From assembly GCF_900109195.1 (NCBI RefSeq), contig NZ_FNZG01000003.1, positions 434,001-498,000 of the forward strand: DNA of 64,000 bases. Direction: 5' to 3'. This DNA comes from Pseudooceanicola nitratireducens (lineage in GTDB: Bacteria > Pseudomonadota > Alphaproteobacteria > Rhodobacterales > Rhodobacteraceae). Shown here piece after piece: positions 33,106 through 41,984 of the stretch. Position numbers and translations under genes: made by a program. Position 1 is the first letter of the stretch. Each line of letters opens with the position of its first letter. Under the pieces are notes generated by a model that was given only the letters and a program-made list of their open reading frames with translations, did no database searches and had not been told where the DNA came from.

Positions 33106-34254
33106 ATGACGAGAACTTTTTACGAGTTCTTCGCAGGCGGGGGCATGGCGCGCGCGGGCTTGGGATCCGATTGGACCTGCCTGCTGGCCAATGACTTCGA
33201 CCCAAAGAAGGGCGCGACCTATGCGTCCAACTGGGGTTCTGACCACCTGGTGGTGGACGACATCCGCAACATCGCCCCCGAGGACATGCCGGGCCGCGCC
33301 GATCTGATCTGGGGGTCCTTCCCCTGCCAGGATCTGTCGCTGGCCGGAAGCGGCGCGGGCCTGGGTGGCAAGCGGTCGGGCACCTTCTATCCCTTCATCT
33401 CGCTGATCCAGGCGCTGCGTGACGAAGGCCGGGCACCTGCGATCATCGCGCTGGAAAACGTGCTGGGCACGCTGACCTCGCACAAGGGGCAGGACTTTGC
33501 CGCCATCTGCGAGGCGCTGCGCAACCTGGGCTATCGCTATGGCGCGCTGGTGGCCGATGCGGCGCTGTTCGTGCCGCAGTCGCGACCGCGCCTGTTCCTG
33601 GTCGCCGTGCGCCAGGACATCGCCATTCCCGCCGACCAGACCGGCAGCGCCCCCACCCTGCCCTGGCACACCAAGGGCCTGCAAAATGCCTATGACCGGC
33701 TGCCGCGCAAGCTGCAGAAGGACTGGCTGTGGTGGCAGATGCCCCGCCCGTCTCCCCGGACGCTGGATCTTGTCGACGTGATCGAGGATGCCCCGACCTC
33801 GTGCAAGTGGCACTCCAAGGCCGAGACAACCGCGCTTCTGTCGATGATGTCCGAGGTCAACCTGGCCAAGGTCGAAACCGCCCGCCAGGCCAAGACCCGC
33901 ATGGTCGGCACGATCTACAAGCGCACCCGCGTCGAACACGGCATCAAGGTGCAGCGCGCCGAGATCCGGTTCGATGACATCGCCGGCTGCCTGCGCACCC
34001 CGGCCGGCGGATCCTCGCGCCAGCTGATCATGGTGGTCGAGGGCAATTCGATCCGGTCCCGCCTGATGTCGACCCGCGAAACCGCGCGCCTGATGGGCCT
34101 GCCCGACAGCTACAAGCTGCCCGAACGCTATAACGAGGCCTATCACCTGACCGGCGACGGCATCGCCGTTCCGGTCGTGCGCCACATCGCCCGGCATATC
34201 TTCCAGCCCGTTCTGGCCGCGCATCAGCCCGCCCCCGAACAGGCCCAGGCATGA
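33106..34254 (+). CDS. DNA cytosine-5 methyltransferase of a putative type II R-M pair
   Basis: This 382-residue C5 methyltransferase has motif I (YEFFAGGGMARAGLG), motif IV with the catalytic Cys (GSFPCQDLS), motif VI (ALENVLG), motif VIII (PQSRPRLFLVAV) and a closing GDGIAVPVVRHIA. It has a short target-recognition region containing CLRTPAGGSSRQ. AGGAG precedes the ATG at 33106, excluding the 38-codon upstream extension. The stop overlaps the ATG of the endonuclease-like gene. GC content matches the chromosome, so the pair is not obviously recent. Target sequence unknown. Confidence 0.88.
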   Translation: MTRTFYEFFAGGGMARAGLGSDWTCLLANDFDPKKGATYASNWGSDHLVVDDIRNIAPEDMPGRADLIWGSFPCQDLSLAGSGAGLGGKRSGTFYPFISLIQALRDEGRAPAIIALENVLGTLTSHKGQDFAAICEALRNLGYRYGALVADAALFVPQSRPRLFLVAVRQDIAIPADQTGSAPTLPWHTKGLQNAYDRLPRKLQKDWLWWQMPRPSPRTLDLVDVIEDAPTSCKWHSKAETTALLSMMSEVNLAKVETARQAKTRMVGTIYKRTRVEHGIKVQRAEIRFDDIAGCLRTPAGGSSRQLIMVVEGNSIRSRLMSTRETARLMGLPDSYKLPERYNEAYHLTGDGIAVPVVRHIARHIFQPVLAAHQPAPEQAQA

Positions 34255-35108
34255 GCGAGATCCCCTGCGAGAAGAACGAGGAGCTGCGCCGCAAGATCCT
34301 CGACTTCGCCGAGGTCCTGAAGACCGAGGCGCATAAGCTGGGCGAGCATGGGCTAGACGAACAGGATTTCTATCAATCCGGCCTGTTCCGCGGCGCGATC
34401 GAACGGATTCGCGGGCAGTTCTCGGCCTCGATGAAGGAAAAACGCGGCTTTGTTGCGCTGGTGCTGGATCACATGCAATCGGGCGGCTACATCGCCCATT
34501 GGCAATCCGCCGGCGAAGCCAACCGCCACGATTACTCCGTGCGGCTGAACAATGGCCGCACCGCCTGTATCGAGCTGAAGGGCTGTCTGGACGGCAACAA
34601 CACCAATATCTTCGAACGCCCCCCACATGCGGATGAATTCATCCTCTGGTCGGTTTGTTCGAATCCCGGGGCCGATCCGCGCCACAACGTCTGGTCCGGC
34701 ATCCACACCCGGCTGAGCGCCGAGATGATCGACCGCAATCAGCGCATCGACGGGCTGGTGGTCTGGGACTGGATCTGCGGCACCACGGCCCGGCCTTGCC
34801 CCAAGCTTTGGGACACGCCCGATCGCCTGACCGAGGTCGGACCCTACCGGCTGCCGCCGCCCTGCATCTACCTGTTCCCCGGCACCGTGCCGAGCGTGCG
34901 CAACAACCCCAATCCCCGCATCAACCAGCTGGAGGACGTGGGCATCCTGCAGGCTATGCACGCCTGTTTCCAGGGCCGCGACGACGAGGTGAACGAGGTC
35001 GGGATTTCCGTCGCACACCGCGGCGCGGACATCGTGCGGTCCACCAAGATCAGCAGAAGCGGAGAGATCCGCCGCGCCTCGGACCCGACGCCAATCCGCC
35101 GGGCGTGA
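34251..35108 (+). CDS. putative PD-(D/E)XK restriction endonuclease
   Basis: This 285-residue protein overlaps the methyltransferase by ATGA. Residues ~96-106 read HDYSVRLNNGRTACIELKG, matching the core D..[E]xK pattern of PD-(D/E)XK nucleases (Asp, then Glu-Leu-Lys on the next strand). The rest, including GNNTNIFERPPHADEFILW and GLVVWDWICG, belongs to no family I recognise. Position and motif suggest the restriction partner of the methylase. An alternative is a conserved accessory protein that binds DNA without cutting it. Confidence 0.6.
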   Translation: MSEIPCEKNEELRRKILDFAEVLKTEAHKLGEHGLDEQDFYQSGLFRGAIERIRGQFSASMKEKRGFVALVLDHMQSGGYIAHWQSAGEANRHDYSVRLNNGRTACIELKGCLDGNNTNIFERPPHADEFILWSVCSNPGADPRHNVWSGIHTRLSAEMIDRNQRIDGLVVWDWICGTTARPCPKLWDTPDRLTEVGPYRLPPPCIYLFPGTVPSVRNNPNPRINQLEDVGILQAMHACFQGRDDEVNEVGISVAHRGADIVRSTKISRSGEIRRASDPTPIRRA

Positions 35109-35276
35109 TCGGTTCCCCTGACATGCGCCCCTGATTTTCGCCCGAACCGCGCAAGCCCCGCGTGATTATCAAAACTTTCCGAACAGAGCCTTTGGCGCTT
35201 TCGCTCTGGTCCTGCCCCCGGCCCGGGCGCATATTTTGACCAACAGCCCCCGGGGCAGCCTTTCTCAGGATCCGCA

Positions 35277-36110
35277 ATGACACCGACCTATTACGCCCCC
35301 CACGGCGGCCACCCCGGCCAGGACCAGCTTCTGACCGACCGCGCGATCTTTACGGAAAGCTACGCGGTGATCCCCAAGGGCACGATGCGCGACATCGTCA
35401 CCAGTTTCCTGCCCTTCTGGGACGGCACGCGCCTTTGGGTCCTGTCGCGCCCTCTTAGCGGTTTCGCGGAAACCTTTTCGCAATACATCATGGAGGTGCA
35501 GCCCGGCGGCGGGTCCGACCGCCCCGAGACCGACGCCCAGGCCGAGGCCGTGCTGTTCGTCGTCGAAGGCAGCGCCTCCCTGACCGTGGGCGGCAAGACG
35601 CACGAGCTGACCCCCGGCGGCTATGCCTACCTGCCCCCTGCCTGCGGCTGGACCCTGCGCAACACCGGCGATCAGACCCTGCGCTTTCACTGGATCCGCA
35701 AGGCCTATGAACCGGTCGAGGGGCTCGACACGCCCGACGTGCTGATCCTGAACGAACAGGATATCACCCCCACGCCGATGCCCGGCACCGATGGCAAATG
35801 GGCCACCACCCGCTTTGTCGACCCGGCCGACCTGCGCCACGACATGCATGTGACCATCGTCACCTTTGAACCCGGCGGCGTGATCCCCTTCCTGGAAACC
35901 CACGTGATGGAGCACGGGCTTTACGTGCTTGAAGGCAAGGCCGTCTATCGCCTGAACAACGACTGGGTCGAGGTCGAGGCCGGCGATTACATGTGGCTGC
36001 GCGCCTTCTGCCCGCAGGCCTGTTACGCCGGGGGGCCGGGCAAGTTCCGTTATCTGCTCTACAAGGACGTGAACCGGCACATGCCGCTGCGTCCGCCCGC
36101 CGGTCGCTGA
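35277..36110 (+). CDS. allE: (S)-ureidoglycine aminohydrolase
   Basis: This 277-residue bicupin converts (S)-ureidoglycine to (S)-ureidoglycolate plus ammonia in purine breakdown. The N-terminal cupin runs ~30-150 and the C-terminal one ~180-270. The Mn site is visible in ETHVMEHGLYVLEG and FCPQ, and the YAPHGGHPGQ..LLTDRA start is typical. The later enzyme AllA is encoded at 38470. The neighbouring XRE pair is on the other strand, so this gene is its own unit. Confidence 0.9.
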   Translation: MTPTYYAPHGGHPGQDQLLTDRAIFTESYAVIPKGTMRDIVTSFLPFWDGTRLWVLSRPLSGFAETFSQYIMEVQPGGGSDRPETDAQAEAVLFVVEGSASLTVGGKTHELTPGGYAYLPPACGWTLRNTGDQTLRFHWIRKAYEPVEGLDTPDVLILNEQDITPTPMPGTDGKWATTRFVDPADLRHDMHVTIVTFEPGGVIPFLETHVMEHGLYVLEGKAVYRLNNDWVEVEAGDYMWLRAFCPQACYAGGPGKFRYLLYKDVNRHMPLRPPAGR

Positions 36111-36142
36111 CCCGCCGCTGATCCGCCGCTGACCCGCGCGGT

Positions 36143-36340
36143 TCAGGATGGATCGGGGGTGAAGATCTCCTCGATCCGGCGCTGGAAGGTTGCGGCGATG
36201 GTAAAGGCCAGCGGCAGGCTGGGATCATAGCGCCCGCGCTCCAGCGCGATCACCGTCTGTCGCGACACGCCCAGCTGTGCGGCCAGCTGCGCCTGGGACC
36301 AGCCCCTTTCGCTGCGCAGATCGCGGATGATGTTCTTCAT
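36143..36340 (-). CDS. XRE-family HTH regulator
   Basis: This 65-residue protein is a compact HTH_3 domain: MKNIIRDLRSERGWSQAQLAAQLGVSRQTVIALERGRYDPSLPLAFTIA. It is the short YozG/YgzD-like type that accompanies small membrane proteins. The start overlaps the end of the membrane-protein gene by four bases. It probably represses its own operon through the palindrome at 36736-36753 (inference). Confidence 0.85.
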   Translation of the reverse strand: MKNIIRDLRSERGWSQAQLAAQLGVSRQTVIALERGRYDPSLPLAFTIAATFQRRIEEIFTPDPS

Positions 36341-36723
36341 CGGTAGCGCAGTGTGGCGATGATCCCGCCCAGCACCCAAAGCCCCGCCATCAGCGGCCAG
36401 ACCGCAAAGGCCGACAGTCGCGGAAAGCCGACGTTTTCCAGGAACCCGTAGCTGAAGGAAATCAGCGCCGTGCCCACAAAGGCCATGGTGATCGCCTCAA
36501 GCTGGATGCGTTGCTGCATCTCGTCCGCGCGGCGCGACAGGCGGACGATGGACAGCGCCAGCACGCAGGCGGGCAGCATGGGGGCGACGCTGATCGCGGT
36601 CGCCAGCGCCGGGCTGTCGATCCCCCGCCCCAGCACGCGCAAAGACACCACCAGAGCGACGACATAGGCCAGCAGGCTTAGCCCGACCGGCAGCGCAAGG
36701 CGCAAAAGACTGTTTCGGGTCAT
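36337..36723 (-). CDS. four-helix membrane protein paired with XRE regulator
   Basis: This 128-residue protein has four hydrophobic segments (~8-30, 40-62, 78-98 and 105-125). The short loop RLSRRADEMQQRIQLEA between the second and third is a common feature of small membrane partners of XRE regulators. No transport motif is visible. It is the first gene of a two-gene operon with the HTH gene. Such pairs are widespread and their role is not established. Confidence 0.75.
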   Translation of the reverse strand: MTRNSLLRLALPVGLSLLAYVVALVVSLRVLGRGIDSPALATAISVAPMLPACVLALSIVRLSRRADEMQQRIQLEAITMAFVGTALISFSYGFLENVGFPRLSAFAVWPLMAGLWVLGGIIATLRYR

Positions 36724-36735
36724 GCGGATCCTCCG

Positions 36736-36753
36736 TGTAAAGTGACCTTTACA
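36736..36753. promoter_or_regulatory. operator-like palindrome upstream of membrane/XRE operon
   Basis: TGTAAAG-TGAC-CTTTACA is a perfect inverted repeat (7-bp arms, 4-bp spacer) ending 13 bases before the membrane-protein ATG. A further half site, CTTTACA, is at 36784-36790. Likely autoregulatory sites for the XRE protein (inference). Confidence 0.6.
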
Positions 36754-36810
36754 ATACCCGCAGCCCGCATCATGTCAAGCACGCTTTACACCCACCCCCT
36801 AAACGACAAA

Positions 36811-36834
36811 GGGCGGCGCATCGCTGCACCGCCC
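36811..36834 (-). terminator. weak terminator after NCS2 permease
   Basis: Read on the minus strand, GGGCGG and CCGCCC form a stem around an inner GCA/TGC pairing, followed by TTTG. It lies 45 bases past the permease stop. Confidence 0.45.
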
Positions 36835-36878
36835 CCGCGGGTCCTTACCCGGACCCTTTTACCCATTTCAGACCGGCA

Positions 36879-38276
36879 CTACCGACGGTGCCCGGACATC
36901 CCGCCCGAGACCTCTTCGGTCGATTCATCCGACAGCTCATCCGGCAGGACCAGGTTCAGGATGATCGCGATCAGCGCGGCGGGCAGGATGCCGCTGGTCA
37001 TCAGCACCTTCAGCGTGCCCGGCAGGTACTGCAGCGCCCCCGGCTCCAGCTGAAGCCCCAGGCCAAGCGACAGGGCGATGGCGAAGATCACCATGTTGCG
37101 GCGGTTCCAGGTCACGTCCGACAGCATCGAGATACCGGCTGCGACGACCATGCCGAACATGACGATGACGCCGCCGCCCAGCACCTCGATCGGGACCGAG
37201 GAGATCACCGCCCCGATCTTGGGCACCAACCCGCAGAGGATCAGGAACAGCGCCCCGATGGTCACGACCGTGCGGCTCATCACGCCGGTCATGGCGATCA
37301 GCCCGACGTTCTGGCTGAACGAGGTATTGGGCAGCGCCCCGAACAGGCCCGAGACCGCGGTGCCCAGACCGTCGGCAAAGGTCGCGCCCTGGATCTCCTT
37401 GTCCGTGGCTTCACGCCCCGCGCCGCCCTTGGTGATGCCCGAAACATCGCCCACGGTTTCCACCGCCGAGACGAAGGACATGGCGCAGAAACCGATCACC
37501 GCCGCGACCGAGAATTCCATCCCGAAATGCAGCGGGTTGGGAAGCGCAAAGGGGGCCGCGCGCCCGACGTTGCCCAGGTTCACCTGGCCCAGGGCAAAGG
37601 CCACGACATAGCCGACCAGCAGCCCGACCAGCACAGCCGAAACCGACAGCATCCCCCGGGTGAAGAACTTCAGCCCCAGGGTCACCAAGATCACCGTGCC
37701 GGCCATCAGCCAGTTCAGGCCCGACCCGTATTCCGGGGTGCCGATGGCGGGCACACCGCCGGCGGCGTACTGGATGCCGACCTTGACCAACGCCAGGCCG
37801 ATCATCGTCACCACCAGCCCGGTGACCAGCGGTGGCAGGGCAAAGCGCAGCTTGCCGATGAACAGCCCAAGGAAAGCGTGGAACAGACCGCCCACGAGGA
37901 TGCCGCCCATCAGGACCGACATGGCCTCGACCCCTTTGCCGGCGACCAGCGGGATCATGATCGGGATGAAGGCAAAGGATGTCCCCTGCACGATCGGAAG
38001 CCGCGCGCCAACGGGGCCGAAGCCGATCGACTGGAACAGGGTCGCGATGCCGGCAAAGAACATCGACATTTGGATCATGTAGATCATCTGCGGGAAATCA
38101 GCGCTGTTCGACCCAAAGCCGAAGCCCGCCGCGCCGCAGACGATGATCGCCGGTGTCACGTTCGACACGAACATCGCCAGCACGTGCTGGATCCCCAGGG
38201 GCACCGCCTTGGCAAGCGGTGGCGTGTAATTCGGATCGCGCAGCTGTTCCGGCGTTCCGATGGATGCGTCTGACAT
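36879..38276 (-). CDS. NCS2-family nucleobase (urate/xanthine) permease
   Basis: This 465-residue transporter has 12-14 predicted membrane segments and the NCS2 signature QNVGLIAMTGV (after PNTSFS). Its start, MSDASIGTPEQL, has GGGAGG six bases upstream, which excludes a longer frame. NCS2 members import uracil, xanthine or urate. The location among urate-degrading genes favours urate or xanthine (context inference). It lies 193 bases downstream of allA on the same strand. Confidence 0.88.
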   Translation of the reverse strand: MSDASIGTPEQLRDPNYTPPLAKAVPLGIQHVLAMFVSNVTPAIIVCGAAGFGFGSNSADFPQMIYMIQMSMFFAGIATLFQSIGFGPVGARLPIVQGTSFAFIPIMIPLVAGKGVEAMSVLMGGILVGGLFHAFLGLFIGKLRFALPPLVTGLVVTMIGLALVKVGIQYAAGGVPAIGTPEYGSGLNWLMAGTVILVTLGLKFFTRGMLSVSAVLVGLLVGYVVAFALGQVNLGNVGRAAPFALPNPLHFGMEFSVAAVIGFCAMSFVSAVETVGDVSGITKGGAGREATDKEIQGATFADGLGTAVSGLFGALPNTSFSQNVGLIAMTGVMSRTVVTIGALFLILCGLVPKIGAVISSVPIEVLGGGVIVMFGMVVAAGISMLSDVTWNRRNMVIFAIALSLGLGLQLEPGALQYLPGTLKVLMTSGILPAALIAIILNLVLPDELSDESTEEVSGGMSGHRR

Positions 38277-38469
38277 GGTGTCCCTCCCATTTGTGCGGCC
38301 CGTCCGGGATGCGGCCCGCTGTGCTATGGCCCTTTCCGGGCCTTGATTATGCGGTCCGGCCCCGTGCGCGGACCTGCGTGCAGAACCCGGGCCGACCAGG
38401 CAGGGTCGAGCCCTGCCGATATCCTCCGCCTGCCCCTTTCGCGGCGGGCACGCCCTGAGCGCGGCGGCG

Positions 38470-38955
38470 CTAGTCCACCACCTGATAGGGCGTGTCGAAA
38501 AAATGCTCTTCCAGGTTGGCACCCGGACCGATCCGGTCGACCACGGCGAACAGCCCTGGCCCCGACAGCGGCGTCAGCACCCCGTGCCAGGTGCCGCGAT
38601 GATAGTTCACGCCCTGCCCCGGCTGGGTCAGGAAGGCCAGGGGCAGCCCCGGCACGCCGCCCTGATCGGGGGCGACGATGACCAGGAAGGGATCCATGCT
38701 CATCGGCAGGAAGGCCTGGCTGCCCTCGGGGTGGCGTTCCACCAGATCCAGACTGTGCGGCAGCGCCCGCAGCTGGGCCTGAAACAGGCTGATCCCGGCG
38801 CGGCCGCCGTCAAACGCCATCTGCGCCCGGTCGTGATAGCGCCCGCAAAGGCCCGCGTTGATCATCTTGTCCGGATCGCCCGCGACGGACAGCACATCGC
38901 CAAAGGGGGCAAAGGCCTGCGCCGTCAGCGGCTGGATGCGGATCTCGCGGCTCAT
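38470..38955 (-). CDS. allA: ureidoglycolate lyase
   Basis: This 161-residue cupin-like enzyme cleaves (S)-ureidoglycolate to glyoxylate and urea, the last step of the urate-to-glyoxylate route. Family marks are LTAQAFAPFGDVL, NAGLCGRYHDRA, the FLVIVAP segment and YHRGTWHGVLTPL. It is full length. Its ATG overlaps the stop of the allantoinase fusion, so the two are co-translated. Confidence 0.93.
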   Translation of the reverse strand: MSREIRIQPLTAQAFAPFGDVLSVAGDPDKMINAGLCGRYHDRAQMAFDGGRAGISLFQAQLRALPHSLDLVERHPEGSQAFLPMSMDPFLVIVAPDQGGVPGLPLAFLTQPGQGVNYHRGTWHGVLTPLSGPGLFAVVDRIGPGANLEEHFFDTPYQVVD

Positions 38956-40361
38956 CCGAATTTCTCGATCAGGCGCAGTTCGGCGATGCGTTCGACCTGG
39001 CGGCAGGCCTCTGCGAACTCGGTCGCGCGGTCGTTGTCGATGCGGCGCTGGAAGGCCGCAAGGATGCTGGCCTTGGTGTTGTCCTTTACCGCGATGATGA
39101 AGGGAAAGCCGTGCTTTTCGGTGTAGCGGGTGTTCAGATCGGTGAACGTTGCGCGTTCCGCGTCGGTCAGCAGGTCCAGCCCCGCGCCCGCCTGTTCCGC
39201 CGTCGAGTCCGCCGTCAGACGCCCCGCCGCGGCCAGTTTCCCCGCCAGATCCGGGTGCGCGCGCAGCACGCCCAGGCGCTGATCCTCGCTGGCGGACCGG
39301 AAGACCCGCGCCAGCGCATTATGCACCCCGGCGGCATTGTCATGGGTCGGTCCAAGCTCCAGCCCATGCGCGCCCTCGGCGATCCAGGGGGAATGTTCGA
39401 AAATGCCGCCGTAGGCCGCGACGAAGTCCGCGCGGCTCATCTGCGACGGACGCTGGATATGCACGGGCGGATGCACCTTGGCCCAGTGATCCGCGATCTC
39501 TTCGCGCGTGGCGAACCAGACACCATCGTGCCCCGCCATATGCTCCAGGGCCCGCTTCAGCGCCAGGGCTCGGCCCGGACGCCCCGCCAGACGGCAATGC
39601 AAGCCGATCGACAGCATCTTGGGCGCCCCCGCGACCCCTTCGGCATAAAGCATGTCGAAACTGTCTTTCAGATAGCCCTCGAACTGCTGGCCGTCGGTAA
39701 AGCCGGCCTGGATCGCAAAGCGCATGTCGTTGCAGTCCATCGTATAGGGCACGATCAGCTGATCCTTGCCCCCCGCTTCGACCCAATAGGGCAGATCATC
39801 GGCGTAACTGTCTGCGATATAGGCGAAATCGCCCTCTTCCGCCACCAGGGCGACGGTGTTCATCGAACAGCGCCCGGTGTACCAGCCGCGCGGCGGGGTG
39901 CCCACGACCTCGGTGTGCAGGCGGATCGCCTCGCGGATCTGGGCGCGCTCTTCCTCGGCGTCCATGTCCTTGTGTTCGACCCATTTCAGCCCGTGGCTGG
40001 CGATCTCCCATCCTGCGGCCTTCATCGCGGCCAGCTGCTGCGGCGCGCGGGCCAGCGCGGTGGCCACGCCATAGACGGTGACCGGTAGATTCTTCAGCAG
40101 GTCATGCACCCGCCAGAACCCGGCCCGCGACCCGTATTCATAGATGGTTTCCATGTTCCAGTGCCGCTGACCGGGCCAGGGCTGGGCGCCGGTGATCTCG
40201 GACAGGAACGCCTCGGACGCGGCATCGCCATGCAGGATGTTGTTTTCCCCGCCCTCTTCATAGTTCAGCACGATCTGGACGGCGATCTTGGCCCCGTTCG
40301 GCCAGGCGGCCTGGGGCATGCGGTTGCCGTATCCGGTCATATCTCGGGGGTAGCGTGTCAC
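38952..40361 (-). CDS. puuE: fusion of PuuE allantoinase and UraD OHCU decarboxylase
   Basis: This 469-residue bifunctional protein has an N-terminal metal-independent allantoinase of the polysaccharide-deacetylase fold (RYPRDMTGYGNRMP, NYEEGGENNILHGD, ASHGLKWVEH, LHCRLAGRPGRA). Residues ~305-469 are OHCU decarboxylase (VAAYGGIFEHSPWIAE with the active His, RVLRAHPDLAGKL, YTEKHGFPFIIAV). The UraD step makes (S)-allantoin and the PuuE step opens it, so consecutive reactions are on one chain. The start is GTG at 40361, with AAAGGA seven bases upstream; an upstream TTG is less likely. It overlaps allA. Confidence 0.92.
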   Translation of the reverse strand: MTRYPRDMTGYGNRMPQAAWPNGAKIAVQIVLNYEEGGENNILHGDAASEAFLSEITGAQPWPGQRHWNMETIYEYGSRAGFWRVHDLLKNLPVTVYGVATALARAPQQLAAMKAAGWEIASHGLKWVEHKDMDAEEERAQIREAIRLHTEVVGTPPRGWYTGRCSMNTVALVAEEGDFAYIADSYADDLPYWVEAGGKDQLIVPYTMDCNDMRFAIQAGFTDGQQFEGYLKDSFDMLYAEGVAGAPKMLSIGLHCRLAGRPGRALALKRALEHMAGHDGVWFATREEIADHWAKVHPPVHIQRPSQMSRADFVAAYGGIFEHSPWIAEGAHGLELGPTHDNAAGVHNALARVFRSASEDQRLGVLRAHPDLAGKLAAAGRLTADSTAEQAGAGLDLLTDAERATFTDLNTRYTEKHGFPFIIAVKDNTKASILAAFQRRIDNDRATEFAEACRQVERIAELRLIEKFG

Positions 40362-40544
40362 CTGGAAGTCCTTTTCTTGTCCCGACAATTAAACCAGAAA
40401 ATGCCGGCGGTTTTTCAAAAAAAACGATAAACAGCCTTCTGGCAGACCGGCTTTGTCTAATTCCTGGGATTGGCCCAGAAGGAAGACCACGGCTAAGGTT
40501 AAAAAAGACGCGCCATTCGGGCCGGACACAGGAGCAAGATCAAG

Positions 40545-40901
40545 ATGACCGGATATCTCACGACCCATGTTCTGGACACCGCCCGGGGCTGCCCGGCGCA
40601 GGGCATCAAGATCGCGCTGTACCGCGTCAGCGGCAATTCCCACAAGAAGATCGCCGAGACGGTCACCAATGCCGACGGCCGCACCGATGCGCCGATCCTG
40701 CCAGCGGACAAATTCAAACCCGGCACCTATGAGCTGATCTTCTTCGCCGGCGACTACCTGCGCGAAAGTGGCCAGGCGGACGGAGAGATCCTGTTCCTTG
40801 ACCAGGTGCCGATCCGCTTTGGCATGGCCGATCCCGAGGCGCATTACCACGTGCCCCTGCTGCTGTCCCCCTACGGGATGAGCACCTATCGCGGCAGCTG
40901 A
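40545..40901 (+). CDS. uraH: 5-hydroxyisourate hydrolase (transthyretin-like)
   Basis: This 118-residue protein hydrolyses 5-hydroxyisourate, the product of urate oxidase, to OHCU, the substrate of the UraD domain encoded next door. The marks are complete: LTTHVLDTARGCPAQGI with the active His, RTDAPIL, and the C-terminal tetrapeptide YRGS. It is divergent from the puuE-uraD fusion across a 183-base AT-rich gap (40362-40544) that probably holds both promoters. Confidence 0.95.
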   Translation: MTGYLTTHVLDTARGCPAQGIKIALYRVSGNSHKKIAETVTNADGRTDAPILPADKFKPGTYELIFFAGDYLRESGQADGEILFLDQVPIRFGMADPEAHYHVPLLLSPYGMSTYRGS

Positions 40902-40907
40902 GCGGGC

Positions 40908-41873
40908 CTAACCAGCGGCTCCGGCACCGATCTGGTCCCCAGCCTTGCCTCCTGTCTGGCCCCCGACTTGACCCCGCACCTGATCCGCGATCCGGTCGGT
41001 CACGAATTCCATGAACAGCCGGGTCTTGGGATCCTGCCGGCGCCGATGCGTGTACAAACAGGCCATCTGGATCGGTTCGGGCGGGGTGGCCTGGGCCACG
41101 GGGATCAGCCGCCCCTCGGCCAGGTGGTCGGCGACCTCGAACACGGGTTTCATCACCACGCCCTGCCCCGACAGCGCCCAGTCGGTCAGCACATCGCCAT
41201 CGTCGGATTCGTAGCGCCCCGCGACGCGGAAGCGTTTCGGCCCCTCTGGCGTCTGCAGCCGCCACTGGAATTCCGTCGCTCCCGGAAAGCGCAGCGACAG
41301 GCATTCATGCCCGCCCGCTACCAGATCGTCGCCATCCCGGGGCATCCCCCGCCGGGCTACATAGTCGGGCGCGGCGCAAAGCACCCGATCGACATCCGCG
41401 ATCTTTCGGATGCGCAGGTTGCTGTCCTCGGGCTGGCCCAGGAAGAACGCCAGGTCCAGTCCTTCCGTCGTCAGGTCGACCTTCCGGTCCGTCAGGCGCA
41501 GACGCAGGCTGACCTCGGGGTAATCGGCCAGGAACTGCGGCACCAGCGGCGCAATCAGCCGCCGCCCGACGCCCAGGGGGGCCGCCACATACAGCGATCC
41601 GCGCAGGTTCTCGGTGATATTGGCGATCTGCGCCTCGGCGGTTTCGACGGTGGCCAGGATCTCGGTCGCGCCACGATAGAAGGTCTGGCCCTGTTCCGTC
41701 GGCGTCAGGCTGCGGGTGGTGCGCTGAAACAGCCGCACGCCCAGGTGATCCTCAAGCTGGGAAATCCGCGATGACGTCACCGCCGGAGAGATCCGCAAAT
41801 CACGCCCGGCGGCGGACATGCTGCCCAATTCATAGACACGAACGAAGGTGCGGATATTGTCGAGATAGGACAT
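40908..41873 (-). CDS. LysR-family regulator, probably of urate genes
   Basis: This 321-residue regulator has an N-terminal LysR HTH (MSYLDNIRTFVRVYELGSMSAAGRDLRISPAVTSSRISQLEDHLG) and a periplasmic-binding-like effector domain from ~90. The C-terminal ~20 residues form an unusual Gly/Gln/Ala-rich tail of near five-residue repeats (RGQVGGQTGGKAGDQIGA), encoded by a degenerate DNA repeat at 40912-40975. It is divergent from puuD (112-base gap) and convergent with uraH, so control of urate breakdown is likely. Confidence 0.85.
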   Translation of the reverse strand: MSYLDNIRTFVRVYELGSMSAAGRDLRISPAVTSSRISQLEDHLGVRLFQRTTRSLTPTEQGQTFYRGATEILATVETAEAQIANITENLRGSLYVAAPLGVGRRLIAPLVPQFLADYPEVSLRLRLTDRKVDLTTEGLDLAFFLGQPEDSNLRIRKIADVDRVLCAAPDYVARRGMPRDGDDLVAGGHECLSLRFPGATEFQWRLQTPEGPKRFRVAGRYESDDGDVLTDWALSGQGVVMKPVFEVADHLAEGRLIPVAQATPPEPIQMACLYTHRRRQDPKTRLFMEFVTDRIADQVRGQVGGQTGGKAGDQIGAGAAG

Positions 41874-41984
41874 TCTTCGGATATTTTTGATGCTGCTTGA
41901 ACTTTCACAGCAATAGCAAAACAAATGGGTCAGGCCTAGACTGTGGCCACACCACCCCGACACGCCAGCAAACAAGGACCCGCC

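Noticed and set aside
36888-38273. 461-codon plus-strand frame opposite the NCS2 permease
   Set aside because: The Arg/His/Gln-rich peptide is typical of antisense to a membrane protein gene.
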